Virus record (IMG/VR): IMGVR_UViG_3300037257_000055
Span: 62,001-126,000 of that record
DNA: 64,000 nucleotides
DNA from: a virus
Reading direction: 5' to 3' (one strand)
Shown here: positions 50,336 to 59,499 of the stretch, in pieces
Layout: the number at the start of each line of letters is the position of its first letter
Numbering within the stretch: the stretch's first letter is position 1
Notes under the pieces: generated by a model
The model's database searches: none
What the model saw: the letters and a program-made list of their open reading frames with translations, nothing else
Told to the model about the DNA's origin: nothing
Position numbers and translations under genes: made by a program

Positions 50336-50670
50336 GAAAAACATTATCAGAAGAAGAATTTATTTATTATGTTAAAAAACATGAAGAATATTATAGTAAC
50401 AACAAACATGATTTTCATATTGGCGAAGTAGTAATAGTTCCAAAAGATGAAATGGATAAAGAGCAAATAGGGATAATTAAAAATTGGTCTGGAATAGATA
50501 ATTATGTATATGTATTAAGTTATGATGAAAAATCAAACAAACACTGGATTTGTGGGTTCAAAGAAAAAGAATTGAAAAAGACAAATATACAATTAGAAAA
50601 TGTATCAGAAGAACTTTATAATAAATATTGTTACTATTTAGAGAATTTTCTAAAAATCAAATTCATATAA
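50332..50670 (+). CDS. Hypothetical protein with KOW-like segment, 112 aa
   Basis: A stretch near residues 28-60 (HIGEVVIVPKDEMDKEQIGI) has the strand-turn pattern of KOW- or SH3-like modules. The rest is helical. It is coupled to the previous gene. Confidence 0.6.
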   Translation: MRKTLSEEEFIYYVKKHEEYYSNNKHDFHIGEVVIVPKDEMDKEQIGIIKNWSGIDNYVYVLSYDEKSNKHWICGFKEKELKKTNIQLENVSEELYNKYCYYLENFLKIKFI

Positions 50671-50679
50671 ATTACAAAT

Positions 50680-50792
50680 ATAAAATACGAATGATGTAAC
50701 TTAGAAAAGTTCAGAAGTGATAAAAATTACGATAAAATATAATAGTAATACGAATATTATAGAACTAAATTTAAATCAAATTCGCATTTTAT
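50680..50792 (+). ncRNA. Possible structured RNA in a non-coding gap
   Basis: The 12-base arms at 50680-50691 and 50781-50792 pair with one mismatch and enclose nested hairpins (AACTT/AAGTT, AGTTC/GAACT, ATAATA/TATTAT). The layout recalls leader RNAs A and B, but the sequence is different. No gene or clear promoter is seen in 50671-50833. Confidence 0.4.
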
Positions 50793-50833
50793 AAGAATAT
50801 AATAAATTAATATAGAAAGGTGGTAGAATTTAA

Positions 50834-51013
50834 ATGCCAAAGGATTTAAGATGCTTTGAATATGAGGAAAGAAAAGCTTTATACTACAGATTAAATACAG
50901 TACAAGGTTGGATTTAAGAAATGTTAAAAGAAGGATTAATAAATGATAAGTGGGATTGTGGATGAAAGAGTCCCAAGATATATTAAAGAATGTAAAAGAA
51001 CAATTGTATTAAA
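50834..51013 (+). pseudogene. Remnant of a small gene with stop codon and frameshift
   Basis: After AAAGGTGG, ATG at 50834 opens MPKDLRCFEYEERKALYYRL and continues to a TAA at 50915. The same frame then goes on in a coding-like way (EMLKEGLINDKWDCG) to a TGA near 50960, and a shifted frame continues with MKESQDILKNVKEQLY to about 51013. Together they read as one helical protein of about 60 residues broken by a nonsense change and a frameshift. The 27-residue first part could still be expressed. Confidence 0.5.
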
Positions 51014-51029
51014 AGGAGGACAAATAAGA

Positions 51030-51713
51030 ATGAATATTAAAGAATGTAGAAAAGAAACTCAGAAACATATTGACAATGTAAAGAATATATTGAACAAATG
51101 GAGTTTAGACTTAGAACAAAGAGGTAAACTTCATGATAAAAGTAAATTAGAAAGTCCTGAAGTAGAAATATTTTGTGAATATACTCCTAAATTAGTTGGA
51201 AGTACATATGGAAGTGATGAATATAAGGAATTCCTTAAAGAAATGCAAGTAGCATTAAGTCATCATTATAATTCAAATAGACATCATCCAGAACACTTTA
51301 GAAATGGAATACAAGGCATGACTTTAATTGATATTATGGAATTATTAGCTGATTTGAAGTCTGCAACTTTGAGGCATAATGATGGTGATTTAATTAGAAG
51401 TATTAATTTTAATCAAGAAAGATTTGGATATGATAATGATGTAAAACAAATCTTATTAAATACTGCTGAATTACTATATACATATAAGATATTCTTTGGT
51501 TGTTGTGATGGCAGAGAGGGAATGTATTTATCAGATACTATTGAAGGTGTTCACAAGAAAATTGATGAAGATCAACAATTAGATGAGACAGAAAAACGAA
51601 TATTGAAATTTGGATATTTTCATGAGTTTAAAGATAAAGACTATCATGATGAACATTTTTGTGTTGATAATGCTTTTGACTGTTACTGGTATAAGCAAAG
51701 TTATTTTAATTAG
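51030..51713 (+). CDS. DUF5662-type HD-like phage protein, 227 aa
   Basis: The family signature is clear: GKLHDKSKLESPE (about residues 29-41), ALSHHYNSNRHHPEHF (about 75-90), then MTLIDIMELLADLKSATLRH. The His and Asp residues are placed as in HD-type metal sites, but the activity is unknown. It shares this layout with the protein at 4589. The ATG at 51030 follows AAAAGGAGG; earlier codons in the frame run through the broken gene upstream. Confidence 0.82.
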   Translation: MNIKECRKETQKHIDNVKNILNKWSLDLEQRGKLHDKSKLESPEVEIFCEYTPKLVGSTYGSDEYKEFLKEMQVALSHHYNSNRHHPEHFRNGIQGMTLIDIMELLADLKSATLRHNDGDLIRSINFNQERFGYDNDVKQILLNTAELLYTYKIFFGCCDGREGMYLSDTIEGVHKKIDEDQQLDETEKRILKFGYFHEFKDKDYHDEHFCVDNAFDCYWYKQSYFN

Positions 51714-51745
51714 ATGGTCTTAAAAGAGAAATTTTAAAGGGTATT

Positions 51746-51759
51746 AATAAATTAATAGA
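51746..51759 (+). repeat. Dispersed intergenic motif AATAAATTAATAGA
   Basis: A near-exact copy preceded by AATTTTAAAGGGTATT and followed by a ribosome-binding site. Confidence 0.65.
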
Positions 51760-51776
51760 TGTAAGGAGATATTGAA

Positions 51777-52079
51777 ATGAAGATTAAATTAAATGGCTTG
51801 TTTGAACAAGATATAGAAAATGGGTTTGAGACTCAAAAAGAATATGAAGTAAATAAAGTTGAAATTAGTGGTGATTACTGTGCATATGACGTTTGGTATT
51901 ATATCACTAATGAAAAAGGTAATACTACTTGCTTTCAAGATTTAATGGTTGAAGAAGTTGGAATAGATGATAGAATAGAGAAGTTTGTTGCTAACTTTAA
52001 TGATTTTTTAACATTTAATAATTCAGACTTACCATATAAATTTGAATTTAAAATTGATTTAGAAAGTGAGGAAGTATAG
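51777..52079 (+). CDS. Hypothetical protein, 100 aa
   Basis: Not recognised. It has a beta-rich first 60 residues and a helical, acidic end. The next gene starts immediately after its stop. Confidence 0.7.
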   Translation: MKIKLNGLFEQDIENGFETQKEYEVNKVEISGDYCAYDVWYYITNEKGNTTCFQDLMVEEVGIDDRIEKFVANFNDFLTFNNSDLPYKFEFKIDLESEEV

Positions 52080-52313
52080 ATGATAGATTACAAATGTTTA
52101 ATAGAACTTTATAGAGATGGTCATGAAATACATACAGATACAGTTATGACTATTGAGGAAGATATTGATATAGTTGATGATTTTGAAAGAGATGAGACTA
52201 TCAGAGATATCTTACTGACTAAATTAAAAGAAGAATATGATGAAGATGTAAAACTATTGGAATATGAGAGTCTTACTGATATTGACTATGATATTTACAA
52301 ACTTACATATTAG
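52080..52313 (+). CDS. Hypothetical acidic protein, 77 aa
   Basis: Not recognised. It is strongly acidic and directly abuts the preceding gene. Confidence 0.65.
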   Translation: MIDYKCLIELYRDGHEIHTDTVMTIEEDIDIVDDFERDETIRDILLTKLKEEYDEDVKLLEYESLTDIDYDIYKLTY

Positions 52314-52391
52314 ATTTAAATAAATTAATATAATTAAAAGAGAGGTAAAAGAACAATTTAAAAATTTAAACTTACAGGAGGTAATATCATA

Positions 52392-54392
52392 ATGAGCAAC
52401 ACATATAATACAGACTCAATACAATCATTAGGTATTTTAGGTGGAGTACGTGCAAAACCTGCGTCAATAGGACTTGAATCTCATTCACATACATTCATAG
52501 AAATACTAATGAATGCTATTGATGAATATAGAGAAGGATATGGAAAACAAATCATAGTAACAAAATATAAAGATAATTCTATTTCTATTCAAGATTTTGG
52601 ACGTTCGTTACCAATGGCTAAAAATTCACAAGGGGAATATGCTTATAAAAAGATATTTGAAGAAATGTGGTCTGGTGGAAAATATGAAAACAATTCAAAA
52701 ACTAAAAATGGTAATTATAAATGGTCATGTGGCACAAATGGAATGGGAAATTTTGGTAGCTCGGCGACTGCTGATTTTTTAGAGGCTACTGCATTTGCAC
52801 CTAACAATATAAAATATCATGTAAGGTATGAAAAAGGAATTCAAGTTGGTGAGTTTGAAGAAACTACTCATAATTTTGATTCTACTGGAACTATCATACA
52901 TTGGATACCATCTAAAGAAGTATTTAAAGGCGATAATGATATAACAAAAGAATTTATAATTGATATATTGCAACAACAAGCAATTATAAATGATGACTTG
53001 AAATTTACTTATAAAGATGAAAATACAGATGAAGAATTAGTTTTTTATTATGAAAATGGAACTATTGATTATATTAAAGAATTAGATACTAAACAATCAT
53101 CTTTAACAGATATAATTAAATGGACAACTGAAGGAGAAGGTCGAGAAAATAAAGATGATGAGATATTCGTCATTAAGTCTAATATCACTTTTGCCTTTAA
53201 TAATGATATTAATTTAATTCAGTACTATCACAATTCTTCCTTTCTTGAAAATGGGGGAACGCCCCAAGACTTTATTAAAAATGGATTTACTTATGCTATT
53301 GACAAATACATAACTGAAAAAAATTTATATAAAAACAAAGAAAAGAAAGTGACATTTGACGATATTCAAGACAGTTTAGTAATAATTAGTGATACATATT
53401 CAACTATTTCATTATATACAGATCAAGCTAAGAAAAAGATTAAATCTAAATTTATGCAATCTCATGTAACTGATTTTTTAAGAGAGAAATTATATATCTT
53501 TTTTACTGAGAATCCATTAATTGGTTCACTTATAAGCAATCAAATATTAATTAATAAAAGAGTACGAGAACATGGAGAAGTTGCTAAAAAGAACATAAAA
53601 AAGAAACTTGAAGAAGCAAATAAAAGCGGAAGAGTTAAAATAGAGGGTTTGACAGATTGCAATATGAAGAAAAGTGCATTAGATGAAAGATTTTTATTAG
53701 TTGTGGAAGGGCTTTCTGCTAAATCTACAGTAGTTGATAGTTATGATAATAATACGATGGGAGCTGTTGGTTTGAAAGGAAGATTTATTTCCTGTTTAAA
53801 AACCACTGTAGATAGAGTTTTAAATAATGTTCCTGCGTTTACTTTAATATCTGCATTAGGTTGTGGTATAGAAATTCCATATGAAGAAAGGAAAGCATTC
53901 AAAGATATAAAAACATTTGATAAGAACAATTTAAGATATGGAAATATAGGAATACTTACAGATGCTGATTGCTGGGGGTCAGGAATTCGTCTTGCCTTAT
54001 TAACTTTTATATATAAATATTTACCAACTTTATTAAAAGAAGATAGAGTTTATATAATAATTTCTCCAAGATATGAAATTAAAATGAAAAGTGGAGAAAT
54101 GATATATGCATATAATGACAGAGAAAAAGAAGAATTAATGAAGACAATAGACACTAATGATATATACAATATAGGAATAGTGAAAGGAATCGGAGAAATA
54201 AATGCCGATGATTTTTGGGAAAAGGTATTGTGTCCAGAAGTTAGAGAGAAGACATTTATTCAAGTTACATATGATAATTTTGATGAAATTGTAGCTAAGT
54301 ATTTTGAAGATTATATGGGAGAGAATACTCAGCCAAGAAAGGAATTCGTTAAAGAATTTATAACAAATGTAAACTTAGAAGAAATTAATTAG
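52392..54392 (+). CDS. Type II DNA topoisomerase, ATPase subunit (GyrB/ParE-like), 666 aa
   Basis: Supplies ATP-driven strand passage with the subunit encoded next. The GHKL ATPase site is seen in FIEILMNAIDEY (about residues 35-46), QDFGRSLPM and NGMGNFGSSATADFLEATAF (about 117-136). The TOPRIM domain has VVEGLSAKST (about 437-446) and LTDADCWGSGI (about 522-532) with the catalytic Glu and DxD. Length is close to ParE. Whether it acts as gyrase or topoisomerase IV cannot be told from sequence. It is followed 13 bases later by the cleavage subunit. Confidence 0.92.
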   Translation: MSNTYNTDSIQSLGILGGVRAKPASIGLESHSHTFIEILMNAIDEYREGYGKQIIVTKYKDNSISIQDFGRSLPMAKNSQGEYAYKKIFEEMWSGGKYENNSKTKNGNYKWSCGTNGMGNFGSSATADFLEATAFAPNNIKYHVRYEKGIQVGEFEETTHNFDSTGTIIHWIPSKEVFKGDNDITKEFIIDILQQQAIINDDLKFTYKDENTDEELVFYYENGTIDYIKELDTKQSSLTDIIKWTTEGEGRENKDDEIFVIKSNITFAFNNDINLIQYYHNSSFLENGGTPQDFIKNGFTYAIDKYITEKNLYKNKEKKVTFDDIQDSLVIISDTYSTISLYTDQAKKKIKSKFMQSHVTDFLREKLYIFFTENPLIGSLISNQILINKRVREHGEVAKKNIKKKLEEANKSGRVKIEGLTDCNMKKSALDERFLLVVEGLSAKSTVVDSYDNNTMGAVGLKGRFISCLKTTVDRVLNNVPAFTLISALGCGIEIPYEERKAFKDIKTFDKNNLRYGNIGILTDADCWGSGIRLALLTFIYKYLPTLLKEDRVYIIISPRYEIKMKSGEMIYAYNDREKEELMKTIDTNDIYNIGIVKGIGEINADDFWEKVLCPEVREKTFIQVTYDNFDEIVAKYFEDYMGENTQPRKEFVKEFITNVNLEEIN

Positions 54393-54405
54393 GAGGAATT
54401 ATAAA

Positions 54406-56475
54406 ATGAAAAAAGGAATAGTAGAAGTTTTACAAACCGAAATGTTAGATTTTACTGCACCTGTAATAATTAATAATTTGCCATCAATAGATGGATTATT
54501 AGTTTCTCAGAGACAAGTTATTTGGGGGATGAAAAAAGCAGGAATGACAAGCGATAAACAATTTTATAAAATGTTAAAAGCTGGTGGTGCTATATTTAAT
54601 TATTATACATTAGGAGATGCTCCGCTTTATGGAGTTATGAAGAATCTAGGAAATAATTATTCATTAAACAAATATTTAGTCCCTAAAGGAAGTTATGGAA
54701 ATAAGAATTCTAGAGATGGTAAAGGTTCAGCTCCTAGATATATAGAATGCAAGCTAGATACATATGCTGAAAACATGTTGGAAGGGATAAATAAAAATGC
54801 AGTTCCAATGAAATGGAATTATGATGCCACTGAAAAAGAACCCGTATTCCTACCATCTAAAATACCTAATATACTAACCAATTTGAGAATAAGTATTGCA
54901 GTTGCAGAAGCAAATAGAATGCCTTCTCATAATATGGAAGATGTTTGTAGTAGTATAACATCATATATAAAAACAAAAGATATAAATAAATCAATTGAGT
55001 TAATAAAAGTCCCTGATTTACCTAGTGGTGGTCAAATTATTTATGACAAAAACATATTTGATAAAATTTATACAACTGGAAATGGGTCATTTACTATACT
55101 TGGAAAATATAAATATGACAAAGATACTAATACAATTACAATTTATGAAATTCCTTATACTACTTATATTGAAAATATAGAAGATGAACTAGAAAATAAC
55201 ATAGACAAATTCTCTAAAGAATTAACTGATTATCACAATGGTTCAGATAAAGATGGTCTAAAACTAGAATTATATTTAAAAAAGAATGCAGATATTGAGA
55301 CAGTAATTCAAAAATTAAGAAAATTTACATCCTATGAAAGTAAGTTTGCTTGTAATTTTACAATACTTGACTTAGATGGAAAAACTCCAGTATTAGTATC
55401 ATTACAAGATATTTTTAATAAATGGATTTATCATAGACAAGTATGTATTAAAAACGAATTACAATTTGATTATGATAAATTAAATGATAGATTACATAAA
55501 TTGACTGGCTTGAAATCAATATTGGTAGATTTAGATAGAGTTTTAGAGGTGATAAGAAATTCAAAAAATGATGATGACGCAACTAATAATGTTATGCATG
55601 AATTTAATTTAGATAAAGAACAAGCAGAATATGTTGTATCTATTAAATTATTAAATATTAATAAAGGTTATATAAATAATAGAATAAAAGATGTTGATAA
55701 TATATCTAAAGAAATAGAAAATATATCTAGTACCTTATCTTTAGAAGAAAATATAAATAACATTATCATTGAACAACTTGACGAAGTTAAAAAGAAGTAT
55801 AATCAAACTAGAAAAACAGATATCCTATATGAAGATAAAGTCATTAAAATAGATAATAGGGATTTAATTGAAGATTTTACAACTACAAATATTTTAACAA
55901 ATAGTATGTATTATAAGAAAACAAGAAGATTTGCAGATGCAGATAATCAAAAATTAAAAGAAAACGATGAAGTCATTAGTACCATTCAATGCTCAAATAA
56001 AGGTAAGGTAATATTTATATCAAATAAAGGTGATGCTTATATGTTAAACTTATCAGATATATCTGAATCTAAGCCATCACAATTAGGCATATATCTTCCT
56101 ACTATGTTAGGACTATCTAATGATGAATCAATTATAGGAATGTTATGTACAAATAATTATAAAGGCTATGTAGTTATAGTCTATGATTCAGGTAAAATAG
56201 CTAAGGTTAATCTTTCAAGTTATGAGACGAAAACCAATAGAACTAAGTTGTCCAATTGTTTGACTAGTAGTGAGAATGGATTACCTTTATTGATTGTTCA
56301 AATAACAGATGATGTAGAAATAGAATTAACTGATTCATTTAACAAAGTGAAAGTCATTAATACATCTAATGTAAATGCAAAATCATCACGTTCAACCCAA
56401 GGGGTTACAGTTTTTAAATCAAAAAAGGAGAACTGGAAAGTAACCTCAGCAAAAGTTCTATCAATTAAACAATAA
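54406..56475 (+). CDS. Type II DNA topoisomerase, cleavage subunit (GyrA/ParC-like), 689 aa
   Basis: Cuts and rejoins DNA. LPSIDGLLVSQRQVIWGMKK (about residues 26-45) matches the conserved start of the GyrA/ParC breakage domain, and GSAPRYIE places the active-site tyrosine at residue 112. The coiled-coil tower and its hydrophobic core follow, and the last 190 residues have repeated strands (SNKGKVIFISNKGDAYMLNL, GYVVIVYDSGKIAKV) like the GyrA/ParC beta-pinwheel. Confidence 0.92.
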   Translation: MKKGIVEVLQTEMLDFTAPVIINNLPSIDGLLVSQRQVIWGMKKAGMTSDKQFYKMLKAGGAIFNYYTLGDAPLYGVMKNLGNNYSLNKYLVPKGSYGNKNSRDGKGSAPRYIECKLDTYAENMLEGINKNAVPMKWNYDATEKEPVFLPSKIPNILTNLRISIAVAEANRMPSHNMEDVCSSITSYIKTKDINKSIELIKVPDLPSGGQIIYDKNIFDKIYTTGNGSFTILGKYKYDKDTNTITIYEIPYTTYIENIEDELENNIDKFSKELTDYHNGSDKDGLKLELYLKKNADIETVIQKLRKFTSYESKFACNFTILDLDGKTPVLVSLQDIFNKWIYHRQVCIKNELQFDYDKLNDRLHKLTGLKSILVDLDRVLEVIRNSKNDDDATNNVMHEFNLDKEQAEYVVSIKLLNINKGYINNRIKDVDNISKEIENISSTLSLEENINNIIIEQLDEVKKKYNQTRKTDILYEDKVIKIDNRDLIEDFTTTNILTNSMYYKKTRRFADADNQKLKENDEVISTIQCSNKGKVIFISNKGDAYMLNLSDISESKPSQLGIYLPTMLGLSNDESIIGMLCTNNYKGYVVIVYDSGKIAKVNLSSYETKTNRTKLSNCLTSSENGLPLLIVQITDDVEIELTDSFNKVKVINTSNVNAKSSRSTQGVTVFKSKKENWKVTSAKVLSIKQ

Positions 56476-56499
56476 ATTAACAAAACTATAAACAAACTA

Positions 56500-56528
56500 T
56501 TGACATAACAATCCAATAATGCTAATAT
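56500..56528 (+). promoter_or_regulatory. Sigma-A-type promoter, first of a tandem pair
   Basis: TTGACA, a 17-base spacer and TAATAT. It fires into the hairpin at 56531. Confidence 0.8.
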
Positions 56529-56530
56529 TA

Positions 56531-56561
56531 AAGCTAACAGGAAACAAAATCTTGTTAGCTT
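56531..56561 (+). terminator. Promoter-proximal hairpin
   Basis: AAGCTAACA and TGTTAGCTT pair perfectly over 9 bp around a 13-base loop. It starts at the predicted RNA 5' end. The A/T-rich tail is not a T tract, so it may be a stabilising 5' hairpin or a weak attenuator. Confidence 0.6.
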
Positions 56562-56576
56562 AAATTATATAAACTT

Positions 56577-56592
56577 AAATAAATTAATAGAA
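56577..56592 (+). repeat. Dispersed intergenic motif AAATAAATTAATAGAA
   Basis: An exact copy ending five bases before the second -35 element. Confidence 0.75.
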
Positions 56593-56597
56593 TTAAG

Positions 56598-56626
56598 TTG
56601 ACAAATAACTTTGTAAGTAGTAAACT
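56598..56626 (+). promoter_or_regulatory. Sigma-A-type promoter, second of a tandem pair
   Basis: TTGACA, a 17-base spacer and TAAACT. Downstream of it lies only the AAAGAGGTGA site and the next gene. Confidence 0.8.
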
Positions 56627-56661
56627 AAGATTAACCAATAAAGGAAAGAGGTGATAAGAAA

Positions 56662-56964
56662 TTGATAAATACAGATACATATGAATTAATACAAATGATA
56701 AATAGGAATAATCATGAAGTAAGTGAAACAATACAAGATTTGAATATATTAGTTTCAGATATTCGTAAAAATCCTAAAGAACTAGCCGATAAATTAGAAG
56801 AAGATAAGAACTCACTAGCTGACAGAACTGATAGATGTCCTAGCTGTGGCGAAAGCTTAATTCTTCTTGATAAATGGGACGAGCCAAGAGGAGAGATGCA
56901 AGGAAGAGAAGTATATGAAACCATGTATAAATATGGTTGTGACTGTGGATACATAAAAAAGTAA
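56662..56964 (+). CDS. Zinc-ribbon protein, TTG start, 100 aa
   Basis: The first 55 residues are helical. CPSCGES (about residue 59) and CDCGY at the C terminus form a zinc ribbon. TTG at 56662 is spaced from AAAGAGGTGA and no ATG fits. Confidence 0.7.
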   Translation: MINTDTYELIQMINRNNHEVSETIQDLNILVSDIRKNPKELADKLEEDKNSLADRTDRCPSCGESLILLDKWDEPRGEMQGREVYETMYKYGCDCGYIKK

Positions 56965-56996
56965 ATAAATTAATATAATTAAAGGAGAAATAAAAG

Positions 56997-57200
56997 ATGT
57001 TACAAGAAAATAAAGTTAAACTATTTGAAGTGTACTTGGATACTAAAACAAATGATATACATATAATATTTGAAAATATTCTGTTGGAAGAATTAAAAAT
57101 TAATAAAGAACAATTTTATGAAAAGATAAATAATGAAAAAGGTTTAGAATTGGAAATAAGAAAGATATGTAAGACATTAATTGAATCTGAACAAATCTAG
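56997..57200 (+). CDS. Hypothetical protein, 67 aa
   Basis: Not recognised. It is a small charged helical protein with an AAAGGAG site upstream. Confidence 0.65.
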   Translation: MLQENKVKLFEVYLDTKTNDIHIIFENILLEELKINKEQFYEKINNEKGLELEIRKICKTLIESEQI

Positions 57201-57264
57201 TTAAATGTCGAATTTTAACTAGTTAAATAAATTAAATAATATATAAAAAGGAGAAAAATATAGA

Positions 57265-57420
57265 ATGAGATTAATAGATGCAGATAAACTTAAAGATGAA
57301 TTAAGAAAATATTATGACATGGTGTTGTATCAAGCAATATCAGATGATGAAAAGTTAGCAAAACATGATATGTTATCTGATGTTATGTTTACAATAAATG
57401 AACAACCCACTATAGTTTAA
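57265..57420 (+). CDS. Conserved small phage protein, MRLIDAD type, 51 aa
   Basis: MRLIDADKLKDELRKYY is the start of a small protein family frequent in Firmicute phages and prophages, ending in a TINEQPTIV-type motif as here. Function is unknown. AAAAGGAG precedes it. Confidence 0.7.
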   Translation: MRLIDADKLKDELRKYYDMVLYQAISDDEKLAKHDMLSDVMFTINEQPTIV

Positions 57421-57451
57421 AAAATAAAGAATAAAGGAGATAAATTAATAA

Positions 57452-57658
57452 ATGAATATTTTCATAGATCAAAATAAAGGTGATTACATATACCGTGATT
57501 GGGAAGAAGAAAGTATAAAAGAAATGAACTTAAAATTTAAAGAATTACAAGACTTAGGATTTGAAGAATACAATGTAGAAATAGATTATTTAAATACCTA
57601 TTACTATTATAGAAATAATCAAGGTAAGCAACTTACAGTTACATTATTATGTAGTTAA
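57452..57658 (+). CDS. Hypothetical protein, 68 aa
   Basis: Not recognised. It is charged and helical, with a tyrosine-rich end (LNTYYYYRN). Confidence 0.65.
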   Translation: MNIFIDQNKGDYIYRDWEEESIKEMNLKFKELQDLGFEEYNVEIDYLNTYYYYRNNQGKQLTVTLLCS

Positions 57659-57679
57659 GAAAGAAGGAAGCAAAACAAA

Positions 57680-57940
57680 ATGTTTAAAGCAATTCTAAAA
57701 GAAAACAAAATCTACTGTCCAAGATGTGAACAATGCAACTATCAATTAACTAATGATTACAAGTTAGTAGAAATAGAAAGTCAAAAATATGTAGAATTTG
57801 TAGCTAGATGTTTAACAGATAATTGTAATGAAAAATTCTATTTTCAAAGTAAAATTACAATGAATAGCACAACACATTACGATTTTAATAAGGATAAAGA
57901 AATAGAAATTAAAGATGAAGTAACAGAAATTAAAATATAA
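57680..57940 (+). CDS. Zinc-ribbon protein, 86 aa
   Basis: YCPRCEQCNY near residue 12 and CLTDNC near residue 48 supply the Cys pairs of a zinc ribbon. An acidic tail follows. Confidence 0.7.
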   Translation: MFKAILKENKIYCPRCEQCNYQLTNDYKLVEIESQKYVEFVARCLTDNCNEKFYFQSKITMNSTTHYDFNKDKEIEIKDEVTEIKI

Positions 57941-57955
57941 AAGGAGAAACTAATA

Positions 57956-58033
57956 ATGAAAGATGATACAATATATAAGCTATTAAAAACAGAAAGAATA
58001 AAATTTAAAATAAGAAGGAGTGTATCAACATGA
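57956..58033 (+). CDS. Tiny basic peptide upstream of the chemoreceptor-like gene, 25 aa
   Basis: A short frame with its own AAAGGAG site. Its stop overlaps the next start (ATGA), and its last codons contain that gene's AGAAGGAGTG site. It may serve translational coupling rather than make a functional product. Confidence 0.45.
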   Translation: MKDDTIYKLLKTERIKFKIRRSVST

Positions 58034-58893
58034 AAATATTTAAAAATGAAAAAGAGTTAAATAAACTAAGAAAATCTTTAGAAAAGGAAATGAATGATAA
58101 ACTAGAATCTTTAAGAATTGAAAGTGATAATAAAATCAAAGAACTAGAGGCACAAAATGATGAACTACATACAGAATTAATTGAAAAAGACAACCTATTA
58201 AATAAAATCAAAGAAGAAGTAAATGATACAAAACTAACATTGTCAAAAGACATTAATAATATTAACACTTCAGTTTCATCACAAGCTTCTATATCAGAGG
58301 AATTAACCGCAACAGTAGAAGAAATCAATGCAACTATATTTAGTATAGCTGAAAGGGTTGACATGGCATATGAAGGTGCTAAAAACAATGGTGGAATTAT
58401 GGATACGTTTAATAATGATATTGAAGATATTTACAATTCCACAAATGAGTTAGATATTAAAATGAAAGATATTTCAAAAATAGCAGAAGCAATTAAAGGG
58501 ATTGCAGACCAAACTAATTTATTATCATTAAACGCTAGTATTGAATCAGCAAGGGCAGGAGAATATGGTCGTGGGTTCACAGTAGTTGCAAATGAAATCA
58601 AAAAATTATCAGAAGAATCTAAAGGATTTAGCATAATGATAAGTAAGAATATAAAAGAACTCCAAAATATGACTAGTGTTATACTAATTAAAACTGAAAC
58701 TGGAAAAGAAAATAGTGCAAAGTTAAAAGCAAGTAGTGTATTTAGAATTTCTAACATAGAAGAAATAAATACTAGTATGATTGAAACATCAGCAGGTATG
58801 GAAGAAGTTTCTGCTGGAATACAAGAACAAACTACTAATATTGTAGAAATTGCAAACAACGTAGAAAAAGTTACTAATTTAATAAATATGTAA
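58030..58893 (+). CDS. Soluble chemoreceptor-like (MCP signalling-domain) protein, 287 aa
   Basis: Residues about 75-287 form the long antiparallel coiled coil of methyl-accepting chemotaxis proteins. The conserved tip is clear: [20 protein letters not shown] then [21 protein letters not shown] (about residues 157-198), which in bacteria binds CheA and CheW. No transmembrane or ligand-binding domain is present. The N-terminal 70 residues are another coiled coil. It could interfere with or rewire host chemotaxis signalling, or use the fold for another purpose; this is inference. Confidence 0.82.
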   Translation: MKIFKNEKELNKLRKSLEKEMNDKLESLRIESDNKIKELEAQNDELHTELIEKDNLLNKIKEEVNDTKLTLSKDINNINTSVSSQASISEELTATVEEINATIFSIAERVDMAYEGAKNNGGIMDTFNNDIEDIYNSTNELDIKMKDISKIAEAIKGIADQTNLLSLNASIESARAGEYGRGFTVVANEIKKLSEESKGFSIMISKNIKELQNMTSVILIKTETGKENSAKLKASSVFRISNIEEINTSMIETSAGMEEVSAGIQEQTTNIVEIANNVEKVTNLINM

Positions 58894-58929
58894 AATATAA
58901 TTCAATATACATAGGAAGGAATGATGACA

Positions 58930-59499
58930 TTGCTAAGAGGAAAGAGGATTGTATGTTTGTTAAGTACAAGTTTATTATTTACTTATCCAACAAATGTACA
59001 AGCACCGTTTCATAGCCTAGCGGAGCAATCAATTGAAAAGCAAATTGATGTTGAAATGGTACAAGATTTTAAATTAAAAAGTTTTGAAATACAATTTGAA
59101 AAAGATAAGTTAGAACTTGAGAAAAAGGAATCTAAAGAACAAAAGACAAATGAATTGAAAAATGTAAAAGAAGATGATAATATTGAGTGGCAAGAGTTTA
59201 TAGTTACTTTTTATACAGGTCTTGAAGAAGAAAATAGTATCCATGGAAATGTTGATTGCAAGGGTAGACCTTTAGAACGAGGTGTTATTGCAAATAATAT
59301 ATTGCCATTAGGAACTAAAATATTTCTAGAAAAAGATTATGGAACTCGTATTGTCTCAGATAAAGGTGGAAGTAATTTTAATTCATCTAATCATATAGAT
59401 ATGTATGTTGAAAGATGGGATGGGGAAACTAGAGAACAATGGAAGAAAAGAGCTAATTCATATGGCGTAAAAAAACTACGTGGATATATAGTTAAATAA
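58930..59499 (+). CDS. Secreted 3D-domain cell-wall protein, 189 aa
   Basis: A signal peptide (KRIVCLLSTSLLFTYPTNVQA) is followed by a charged linker and a C-terminal 3D domain (about residues 95-189). The three conserved Asp lie in NVDCKG, SDKGG and HIDMYVER, as in MltA-, RpfB- and YocH-type double-psi barrels. It probably acts on peptidoglycan outside the membrane. TTG at 58930 suits AGGAAGGA best; ATG at 58921 and 58924 are too close. Confidence 0.75.
   Translation: MLRGKRIVCLLSTSLLFTYPTNVQAPFHSLAEQSIEKQIDVEMVQDFKLKSFEIQFEKDKLELEKKESKEQKTNELKNVKEDDNIEWQEFIVTFYTGLEEENSIHGNVDCKGRPLERGVIANNILPLGTKIFLEKDYGTRIVSDKGGSNFNSSNHIDMYVERWDGETREQWKKRANSYGVKKLRGYIVK

Noticed and set aside
57220-57238. 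AAATAAATTAAATAA as a further exact motif copy
   Set aside because: It lacks the TAGAA end and could be chance in AT-rich DNA, so it was not counted.
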